From Candidatus Cloacimonadota bacterium (GTDB taxonomy: Bacteria; Cloacimonadota; Cloacimonadia; JGIOTU-2): a DNA stretch of 36,947 nt. The notes under the pieces are model-generated. The model was not told where the DNA came from, made no database searches, and saw nothing but the letters and a program-made list of their open reading frames with translations. The stretch spans positions 1 through 36,947 of the forward strand of contig JAUWPE010000012.1 of the NCBI GenBank assembly GCA_030611765.1, given 5' to 3'. Of the stretch, positions 18,849 through 26,933 are shown piece by piece. Each line of letters opens with the position of its first letter. The stretch's first letter is position 1. Both the position numbers and the translations under genes were made by a program.

Positions 18849-20351
18849 ATGGATAATGAAAATCAGCTCATACATGCGAGAAAAGAAAAACTTGGGCGTC
18901 TGCTCGAAATGGGAACAAATCCATTTCCTACAAAAGCAGAACGTTCACACCAAATAAAAAATATTCTCGATGATCCCGGAGCATCTATTGATAATAAAAT
19001 TTCATTAGATGTTGTCGGCAGAATTCGCTCTCTCAGAAAAATGGGAAAGGCAAGCTTTTGTCATATCGAAGATGAAACTGGAAAGATCCAGATTTACATC
19101 AAACGCGATGATATCGGGCAGGAGAAATACAAAATTTTCAAACAATGTGACCTTGGAGACTTCGTGCACGTAAAGGGCTTTGTTTTCTATACTCAAACCA
19201 ACGAGCTCTCCATTCATGCAGAGGAGTTCACCTTCCTTGCAAAAGCGATCCGCCCTCTTCCCGTAGTGAAAGAAAAGATAGAGGATGGCAAAAAAGTCGT
19301 GTATGATCAATTCGCTGATAAAGAACTGCGCTATCGCAAACGCTATCTTGACCTTCTTCTCAATCCTGAAGTGAAAGAAACCTTTAAAACGCGCAGTAAG
19401 ATCATCAAAATGATGAGAGAATTCCTCGATGCAAGAGGTTATATCGAAGTAGAAACTCCAATTCTTCAGCCGCTTTATGGCGGTGCAGCAGCACAACCCT
19501 TTGTTACGAAACACAACAAACTCGAAATGGAACTGTATCTCCGAATCGCAGATGAGCTCTATCTAAAACGGTTGATCATCGGCGGTTTTGAAAAGGTGTA
19601 TGAAGTGTGCAAAGATTTTCGTAATGAAGGTATGGACAGAACTCACAATCCTGAATTCACGCAGATCGAATTGTATGAAGCTTATGCAGATTACAATGAT
19701 ATTATGGATCTTGTCGAAGATATGCTTGCCGGTATCGCTCATGAAGTATGTGGCACTTTGAAAATCAAATATGACAAACATATAATTGATCTCACAAAAC
19801 CCTGGCAGCGCAGACCAATGCTGGAACTTATCAAAGAATATGCAGGCATCGATGTGGAAAATTCAAATATGGATGAACTTCTTGCTTTTTGTAAAGAGCA
19901 TGAGATCGAACTCGATGTGAAGAATTTTGGAAAGATCATTGATGAGATTTTCAAACGCTTTGTGGAAGACAATCTCATCCAACCTACTTTTGTGATAGAT
20001 TACCCGAAAGAGATATCACCACTTGCAAAATCCAAACCAGAAAATCCTCAACTTGTTGAGCGCTTCGAGATATTTATCGGTGGACTGGAACTTGGGAACT
20101 GCTTTAGTGAATTGAACGACCCGATCGATCAAAGAGAACGGCTTGAAAGCCAGGCAAAGCAGCGAAAGTTGGGAGATGTCGAGGCAAATGAAGTTGATGA
20201 GGATTTCCTCGAAGCAATGGAATACGGCATGCCCCCAACAGGCGGACTTGGTCTCGGTATCGACAGGATCGTTATGCTTTTCACAAATTCTCATAATATA
20301 AAAGATGTAATTTTATTCCCCCAAATGCGACAGGATAGTCATAATGAATAA
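18849..20351 (+). CDS. lysS: Lysyl-tRNA synthetase (class II)
   Basis: 500 aa; RSKIIKMMREFLDARGYIEVETPILQPLYGGAAAQPFVTKHNKLEMELYLRIADELYLKRLIIGGFEKVYEV..., GLGLGIDRIVMLFT. Confidence 0.97.
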   Translation: MDNENQLIHARKEKLGRLLEMGTNPFPTKAERSHQIKNILDDPGASIDNKISLDVVGRIRSLRKMGKASFCHIEDETGKIQIYIKRDDIGQEKYKIFKQCDLGDFVHVKGFVFYTQTNELSIHAEEFTFLAKAIRPLPVVKEKIEDGKKVVYDQFADKELRYRKRYLDLLLNPEVKETFKTRSKIIKMMREFLDARGYIEVETPILQPLYGGAAAQPFVTKHNKLEMELYLRIADELYLKRLIIGGFEKVYEVCKDFRNEGMDRTHNPEFTQIELYEAYADYNDIMDLVEDMLAGIAHEVCGTLKIKYDKHIIDLTKPWQRRPMLELIKEYAGIDVENSNMDELLAFCKEHEIELDVKNFGKIIDEIFKRFVEDNLIQPTFVIDYPKEISPLAKSKPENPQLVERFEIFIGGLELGNCFSELNDPIDQRERLESQAKQRKLGDVEANEVDEDFLEAMEYGMPPTGGLGLGIDRIVMLFTNSHNIKDVILFPQMRQDSHNE

Positions 20352-20416
20352 AGGGGAAAAAAATATTAAACTTGAGGTTTTTATTAGTATTAATTACAAT
20401 AAGTTAATATAAAATT

Positions 20417-20563
20417 ATGGAGCATGAAATGTTTATATTAAAATGTGAGCAATGTAAAGGAATCGTAAGGATTACTGTATTAAATGATACGGATAAAGGA
20501 ACCGAACCCAAAATAGAATTTTGTCCTTTCTGCGGCATGTCAATTCGCTGTAAAGATAAATAA
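20417..20563 (+). CDS. Small zinc-ribbon-like protein (48 aa)
   Basis: MEHEMFILKCEQCKGIVRITVLNDTDKGTEPKIEFCPFCGMSIRCKDK; two CxxC pairs; below ORF-track length cutoff. Confidence 0.55.
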   Translation: MEHEMFILKCEQCKGIVRITVLNDTDKGTEPKIEFCPFCGMSIRCKDK

Positions 20564-20740
20564 ATTATGAACGAACGTCTTGTTCAATGGACTTTACTTA
20601 ATAATTTAAAATTTTTAGGTAAGTCTTTCAATTTCAAAATAGCAATCAAAAATGGACATTCATTAAGATGAACGCTTTGTTTTGAAATGTACAGAAAAGC
20701 TCAATAAACCTTTAGATAAATATTATACATAAGGAGTTAT

Positions 20741-21649
20741 ATGAAAATATACAGAATCGCACTCATCACTTTATTGGTTGTTGTTCTGCTGATCGGATGC
20801 AGCCGGAACGCTCCCCTGGGAACGAAGAAGAATCCAATCAAGATGTACTTTGTCCCGTCCATGGAAGCAGGCAAGATCGTTACCAGCGGACGGGAAATCG
20901 CTGACTCTCTTCACGAAAAGACAGGTTACTTTTTCAAGGTAGCTGTACCAACAAGTTATGCCTCGGTCATAGAAGCGATCGGGACTAAAGAAACTGATAT
21001 TGCATGGCTTGCCACTTTTGCCTACATTCTTGCGAATGAAAAATTTGGTGCAGAAGTAGCGCTTACAACCGTGAGAAATGGACTGGAAAAATACAAGGGA
21101 CAATTTGTCGCCCTGGCAGGAAGTGGCATAGAAAATATCAATGATATCGATGGAAAAATAATAGCTTACACCGATGCAGCTTCGGCATCCGGCTATATCT
21201 ATCCGTCTGCCCTGCTCTCGAAAAAAGGTATTCAACCAGCTCGATCTCTTTTTGCAGGCGGTCACCCGCAGGCGATCCTTGCCGTGTATCAGGGAACTGC
21301 TGATGTGGGGTGTACCTTCTGGTCTCCCCCGGATGAGAATGGCGACATTCGTGACGCACGCAGAGCTGTAATTGACACCTACCCGGATATTGTTGATAAA
21401 ATAAAAATAGTTGGATATACAGAATGGATACCAAATGATACTGTTACTTTCCGAAAAGGATTTCCTGAGGATATGAGGATCAAGATAGTAGATGCACTTC
21501 TCGATTTTGCAAGCACAGAAGAAGGGCACCAGACATTGCTCGATATTCTTGATATTGATAACTTTGTCCGCGCCGAAGATTCAGATTATGATGTCGTCCG
21601 AGAAACACTTCAGGCATTGGGCACGGATGCATTCCAATTTATAAAATGA
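20741..21649 (+). CDS. phnD: PhnD-like substrate-binding lipoprotein
   Basis: 302 aa; lipobox LLIGCSR; VPSMEAGKIVTSGREIADSLHEKTGYFFKVAVPTSYASVIEAIGTKETDIAWL; followed by phnC/phnE-like genes. Confidence 0.85.
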   Translation: MKIYRIALITLLVVVLLIGCSRNAPLGTKKNPIKMYFVPSMEAGKIVTSGREIADSLHEKTGYFFKVAVPTSYASVIEAIGTKETDIAWLATFAYILANEKFGAEVALTTVRNGLEKYKGQFVALAGSGIENINDIDGKIIAYTDAASASGYIYPSALLSKKGIQPARSLFAGGHPQAILAVYQGTADVGCTFWSPPDENGDIRDARRAVIDTYPDIVDKIKIVGYTEWIPNDTVTFRKGFPEDMRIKIVDALLDFASTEEGHQTLLDILDIDNFVRAEDSDYDVVRETLQALGTDAFQFIK

Positions 21650-22413
21650 AAAATATAATAAAACTGACCGAAGTACACAAGATCTATGAGAGTGGTACTC
21701 ATGCACTTAAGGGTGTCAATCTCGAAGTGCAAGAAGGAGAATTCCTTATTCTACTCGGTCTTTCGGGATCTGGCAAATCCACACTCCTCAGATGTATGAA
21801 CCGGCTCATTGAACCTACCTCAGGAGAAATTGAGATCGATGACGAAAATGTCATTACTGCAAAAGGTAAACGGCTTCGTAAGATCCGTCGCCATATCGGC
21901 ATGATCTTTCAGCAATTCAATCTTATAAAAAACATGAGCGCACTGACAAATGTTCTTTCCGGCAAGCTTGGTTATGTATCTCTATGGCATGCAATTACCT
22001 TTTCCATACACAAAACCGATATCGCACTTGCGATGAGCAATCTCCAACGGGTGGGTCTGGAACAGTTTGCTAAGAATAAAGCCAGAAACCTGAGCGGCGG
22101 ACAGCAGCAGCGTGTGGCAATCGCAAGAGCACTTATGCAGAATCCGCGAGTTATCTTTGCTGACGAACCTGTCGCCAGTCTGGATCCTGCAACTGCAGAT
22201 TCCGTAATGAAATACCTCGGAGAACTCAATAAAAATGATAACATTACCATTCTCTGTTCCCTTCATTTCCTCAGTCTTGCAAGAAAATACGGCACACGGG
22301 TTGTCGCCCTGAAAGATGGAAATATTGTGTTTGACGGTACTCCGAACGAAATCGATGAAAAGAAATTCAAAGATATTTACGGAGAAGATGCAGAGGAGGT
22401 TGAGATAAGATGA
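21646..22413 (+). CDS. phnC: PhnC-like ABC transporter ATPase
   Basis: 255 aa; Walker [10 protein letters not shown], signature [15 protein letters not shown], Walker [34 protein letters not shown]. Confidence 0.88.
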   Translation: MKNIIKLTEVHKIYESGTHALKGVNLEVQEGEFLILLGLSGSGKSTLLRCMNRLIEPTSGEIEIDDENVITAKGKRLRKIRRHIGMIFQQFNLIKNMSALTNVLSGKLGYVSLWHAITFSIHKTDIALAMSNLQRVGLEQFAKNKARNLSGGQQQRVAIARALMQNPRVIFADEPVASLDPATADSVMKYLGELNKNDNITILCSLHFLSLARKYGTRVVALKDGNIVFDGTPNEIDEKKFKDIYGEDAEEVEIR

Positions 22414-23627
22414 AGATGAAGAAGAAAAATAAAGCAAAAGCTGTTATTCAATCAATCGCTACCGACCTTCTGTTCTGGATATACATTTTCGGTTGCCTGT
22501 ATTATCTTATGCACAAATGGACCGGCTTTACTGCAAAGTTACACTTAATTGGAATAGCTGCTCTCCTTGCTACACTCATCTTTCAACTCGTTCGGGGCTC
22601 CATTGGTGTAAAAATATTTTTATCTTACGCAAAAGTAAAAAGAAGTTTCTACAAATCTGCCTGGGGTTATCTCACGATCATAGCATTGCTCATCACTTTT
22701 GTGGTTGGTGTGAATATTGTAGAAGTTGATTTTTATAAATTTTTCACCAAATTTCAAAATGCAGGCGGTATAGCGTCAGGTATTTTTAATCCGAGTATAA
22801 CAGGATACTCTCTCTCTGCTACATCCATCAATGAACTGGAGAAAGAGAACCTTCCTCCAGATGTTCTCAGTACACTCGAGGGTATTCAGAACAGGAAATA
22901 TTCAACCAAGAAAGTTTTTCTTGAATATCTTCAAAAAAGACTTGGTGAATCAACCTTACAAAAATACAGATCAACTATATTAAAGAGTGCCGAAAAGAAC
23001 ACCGAGCTTCTCAACATAGCGCTTTCCGCCCTTGCTGAGACCATCTTCCTGGCGCTGCTGGCAACTGTATTTGCTATCCCCTTTGCCTTTGTGCTCAGCT
23101 TCTTTGCAGCAAGAAATTTGATGCCTCGGACATGGCTCGGGAATATTGTGTATCTCCTTGTCCGAACGGTGGCGACGATTTTCCGCTCGATCGAGGCAAT
23201 TGTCTGGGCGATCATTTTCAGCGTGTGGGTCGGTATCGGTCCATTTGCTGGTATGCTGGCGCTCATGATACACTCAATTGCAGCTCTGACGAAATTGTAT
23301 TCCGAACAGATCGAGAATATTGATTCCGGTCCGGTTGAAGCGATCAAGGCAACCGGCGCAAGCACACTTCAAACCTGGATATATGCAGTGATACCACAAA
23401 TAATCTCACCCTATCTTGCTTTCACAATATACCGTTGGGATATTAATGTGCGCATGGCAACGATCGTAGGTTTTGTGGGCGGCGGCGGTATCGGACTTTT
23501 GATCCTTCAACAGCAGCAGCTCCTTCGCTGGCACAATGTCGGCTTGCTGATATGGCTTATTGCATTCGTGGTCTGGGTTATGGATATGACCAGTGCAAGA
23601 GTGCGTGAGAAGCTGGGCGGGATGTAA
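22410..23627 (+). CDS. phnE: PhnE-like ABC transporter permease with N-terminal extension
   Basis: 405 aa; permease motif SIAALTKLYSEQIENIDSGPVEAIKATGAS; extra N-terminal TM segments. Confidence 0.85.
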   Translation: MKMKKKNKAKAVIQSIATDLLFWIYIFGCLYYLMHKWTGFTAKLHLIGIAALLATLIFQLVRGSIGVKIFLSYAKVKRSFYKSAWGYLTIIALLITFVVGVNIVEVDFYKFFTKFQNAGGIASGIFNPSITGYSLSATSINELEKENLPPDVLSTLEGIQNRKYSTKKVFLEYLQKRLGESTLQKYRSTILKSAEKNTELLNIALSALAETIFLALLATVFAIPFAFVLSFFAARNLMPRTWLGNIVYLLVRTVATIFRSIEAIVWAIIFSVWVGIGPFAGMLALMIHSIAALTKLYSEQIENIDSGPVEAIKATGASTLQTWIYAVIPQIISPYLAFTIYRWDINVRMATIVGFVGGGGIGLLILQQQQLLRWHNVGLLIWLIAFVVWVMDMTSARVREKLGGM

Positions 23628-23752
23628 TACAGAAATTTGGATATTTGATATAGACAAAATAAGAATCCGAAAATCGAAAAAAGTACTGAATCCCTTTTCG
23701 TTATATCAAACTTTATTTTGTAAGTAGAGAAATTAATGCGAGATAAAAAGTC

Positions 23753-25102
23753 ATGGATAAAAAAGAATTCTGGGACAGATACGATCTCTTAAATAAAGAC
23801 TTCCTGAAAAATTATGACGAACTCGAAAATCTGTTTGTTCAGCAGTTACATGAAGGGGGATTGGATTTTTTTGAGCTCTCACAAATATTTCTTCTGGGTA
23901 AATTTGAATCCACACTACCTGCATTCTGCGCGCTCTGTGAAAAGAATATTCAAAATCTTAATGAGTATGTCTTAATCAAGCTTTTATTTTCTTATGTGCA
24001 TCTAAACGATCATAAGAGTGCAACTCATATCAGGCAAATCTTGATAGATAAAGGTTATGATGAGAGAAGACCTGGAGTCTTGAACGGCATCGATGACTTT
24101 CAGCCAAGCACAAATGGTTTCGATGGAAAACACATTACAGCAAAATACGACAAACGTCTTGGGGAATTTGGGGAGTATTTTTTGAGTGATCTCGATAAGG
24201 TGGAAAAATTCATCACACAAAAATGGGAAACCGTTTTACCAAACAGAATATTCATCAAAGTGATAAACGGTGTCGGACCATCCCCTTTTAATTCCTTACT
24301 GAATGAAATATTTTATAAGATAGGACACTTTCATAAATCAAAATTTACTTTAGACCATTTCTCAGGTGGAATTGTCCATGAAATAAACCATTTTGTTGAA
24401 AATAATTATCTCACATTTTCAATAAAGAAAGCTGATGTAAGTTCCTATAAATTTATCGATGAGGGCTATGCAGAATGGACAAGAACACTATATCTGAAAA
24501 AACATAAAGAATATAAAATATATACTGATAACTGTGCGTATCATATGTTGGGAAGTAATCTATTTGAATTAAGTAACCTTAAGAACAAATGGTTCACGGT
24601 AATGTTTGATTTCCTGAACTGTCCTATCTTAGAAACAGCTACATCATTTACCTATTTTCTGGAAGACACATTTGGGTATGACGAAATTAATAGGTTCTGG
24701 GAATCAATCCCGAATTATCCTGAAATAAAGACATGGACAGATTATTTGAAATCTTATCTTGGAAAGGACTTGATAGATTTAATGAAGGAGTGGAAAAATG
24801 TAATACTAAAAAATAAGGGAAGCAGGGAAAGCACTTCAGAAGAAATCATAACTCATTTCGAACTCGAACAAATTGGTAAAGACAAAATGATATTTCATTA
24901 TAAGTCAAAATATCCTTTGTGGGCAGGGCATAATATTTTCATTTATGATGATAAGATGAAATTACAGCTAATAGATAAAGTTGAAAAATACAGATTCTTG
25001 AAAGAAGGACGATTGATAATGAAGCTGGTGAAATCTGAGAAGCTAACAGTGTTTGTTCATTTTTATCAGTATAGTCAAAAGTATGAGTACAAACTACTAT
25101 AG
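23753..25102 (+). CDS. Putative gluzincin-like zinc metallopeptidase
   Basis: 449 aa; HEXXH motif (GGIVHEINHFVENN) then downstream Glu motif FIDEGYAEW, as in peptidase MA-clan proteins. Confidence 0.65.
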   Translation: MDKKEFWDRYDLLNKDFLKNYDELENLFVQQLHEGGLDFFELSQIFLLGKFESTLPAFCALCEKNIQNLNEYVLIKLLFSYVHLNDHKSATHIRQILIDKGYDERRPGVLNGIDDFQPSTNGFDGKHITAKYDKRLGEFGEYFLSDLDKVEKFITQKWETVLPNRIFIKVINGVGPSPFNSLLNEIFYKIGHFHKSKFTLDHFSGGIVHEINHFVENNYLTFSIKKADVSSYKFIDEGYAEWTRTLYLKKHKEYKIYTDNCAYHMLGSNLFELSNLKNKWFTVMFDFLNCPILETATSFTYFLEDTFGYDEINRFWESIPNYPEIKTWTDYLKSYLGKDLIDLMKEWKNVILKNKGSRESTSEEIITHFELEQIGKDKMIFHYKSKYPLWAGHNIFIYDDKMKLQLIDKVEKYRFLKEGRLIMKLVKSEKLTVFVHFYQYSQKYEYKLL

Positions 25103-25203
25103 ACTGGAACATCTTTTCTTTAGCATTTTGTCATCCGAAAAAAATTAGTCTTATATTTTATTAACTTAATTGACAGTCATTATATATTTGGCAAAAAAAA
25201 ATC

Positions 25204-25866
25204 ATGATATTCAAAGCAGTTATTTTCGACCTCGATGGCACACTCATCGATTCCATGGATTTATGGGCACGTATTGATCACGAATTTCTTGGGAAGCGAA
25301 ATATACCTGTTCCCGATGATCTTTTTGACGATATTGAGGTGGGAAACAGCTACGTGGAAGTAGCCGAGCATTTCAAACAAAAATTCAATCTGCCTGAAAG
25401 TGCACAGGAGATCATGGATGAGTGGACGGACATGGTTGCATGGCATTATGAGTATGACATCTCACTCAAACCAGGCGCAAAGGAATTTATTGAATTTCTG
25501 CGCTCACATAATATAAAACTCGGTGTGGGAACCAGTAACATTCACCATCTTACCAAGAAGGTTTTATCAGCCCAAGATGTGTGGCATCATTTCGACGCTG
25601 TGGTGGACGGTCAGGAAAACCTGCGTGGCAAGCCCTATCCAGATATTTTTCTGAAAGTCGCAGAAAAGCTCAATGTTGACCCACAAGAATGTCTTGTAAT
25701 TGAAGATGTTATTGCAGGTGTGAATGCTGCAAAAAATGCAGGTATGCAGGTTTATGCCATCGAAGATAATTACTCTTTGAAGGATAAAGAAAAGATCACT
25801 GAAAAAGCAGATTTCTATGCATCTGATTTCTTCAGCATTCTGAATAAGCTGGATGTTTCTGAGTGA
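25204..25866 (+). CDS. HAD-superfamily hydrolase (beta-PGM/phosphatase-like)
   Basis: 220 aa; FDLDGTLIDSMDLW, GVGTSNIHHLTKKVL, GKPYPDIFLKVAEKLNVDPQECLVIEDVIAGVNAAKNAGM. Confidence 0.92.
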   Translation: MIFKAVIFDLDGTLIDSMDLWARIDHEFLGKRNIPVPDDLFDDIEVGNSYVEVAEHFKQKFNLPESAQEIMDEWTDMVAWHYEYDISLKPGAKEFIEFLRSHNIKLGVGTSNIHHLTKKVLSAQDVWHHFDAVVDGQENLRGKPYPDIFLKVAEKLNVDPQECLVIEDVIAGVNAAKNAGMQVYAIEDNYSLKDKEKITEKADFYASDFFSILNKLDVSE

Positions 25867-25871
25867 ATATA

Positions 25872-26846
25872 ATGAAAAAAGTCTTATTCGTCATTATACT
25901 TCTTTTATTTTCTGCATCACTTCCCGCCGAAGAAGTAATGATGTTCACTGCAAATCAATATTTTATGTCCCGGATATACACCCTTTCCACAAATGGAACC
26001 GTGCAAAATTATTTTTCTTATGACAACTATCATTTCTGCGATATGGAAGTCGTGAACAACGAACTCTACGCAGTTGATGCTTTTGCACCCCGCCTTTATA
26101 AAGTTGATATCGACACCGGTGATCTCGAAGTCATCATCGATGATTGGTCACTTTTCTACTTCTATGATGTTGCCTTTGACGGCACGTATTTCTATGTAAC
26201 CGAGTGGGATTTGAACCGCTATGACATAAATGGAATTAAAGACGGCACTGCATCATTCAGTGAAGATGTGTATGGCAGTGCCTGGGATGGACAGTTTCTC
26301 TGGATGCTGAATGACAACGCCCAGATCAAGTGCTGGGATGTATCACTATGGCCCAACCTAATTGAAATAACCGCAAATGCTTTTTCTCCACCTTCTTCTA
26401 CCTGCAGGGGTTTGTGGTTTGACGGCACCTATTTTTGGTCAACTGAAGGGTTAGACGGCAGTTTGGGATATATCTATCAATTCGATTATTCGGGGCAGGT
26501 TATTGATCAAATCTTAGCTCCAGCATGGGTCGGGTTTGGTGTGTGCAAACTAGATCAAGGAGTTTCGATTGATGATCCATATCAGGACAATGCTTTGAAG
26601 CTGACTGTTGCACCCAATCCATTCATGAATGATATATCTGTTTCTTTTTTATTACCTGAACAGGAAAAGATCTCTTTCGAACTATTTGATATCAGAGGAA
26701 AAAAAATTGATACACTGCTTTCAGGACAATGTTCTGCTGGTATGAATAGGTATCAATTGAATATTCTGAATCTTAAAAGTGGCGTATATTTCTTAAAATT
26801 CATTACTGAAGATTCCGTAGAAATCCAAAAAATCATCCATCTCTGA
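25872..26846 (+). CDS. Secreted protein with T9SS-type C-terminal sorting domain
   Basis: Signal peptide MKKVLFVIILLLFSASLPAEE; C-terminus VAPNPFMNDISVSFLLPEQEKISFELFDIRGKKIDTLL...LKSGVYFLKFITEDSVEIQKIIHL. ORF-track GTG at 25863 is 3 codons upstream. Confidence 0.8.
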   Translation: MKKVLFVIILLLFSASLPAEEVMMFTANQYFMSRIYTLSTNGTVQNYFSYDNYHFCDMEVVNNELYAVDAFAPRLYKVDIDTGDLEVIIDDWSLFYFYDVAFDGTYFYVTEWDLNRYDINGIKDGTASFSEDVYGSAWDGQFLWMLNDNAQIKCWDVSLWPNLIEITANAFSPPSSTCRGLWFDGTYFWSTEGLDGSLGYIYQFDYSGQVIDQILAPAWVGFGVCKLDQGVSIDDPYQDNALKLTVAPNPFMNDISVSFLLPEQEKISFELFDIRGKKIDTLLSGQCSAGMNRYQLNILNLKSGVYFLKFITEDSVEIQKIIHL

Positions 26847-26933
26847 CAGCAACTTTTGCAATACGAGAAAACACAATTAGCTTGACGTAATCACCCCATA
26901 TTCGGTTCTCTACACACACGAGGTTCATGAAAT

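Noticed and set aside
20771-21529. 252-aa minus-strand ORF antisense to phnD
   Set aside because: Shadow ORF of a well-supported lipoprotein gene; Cys/Ser/Ile-rich with no family signal.
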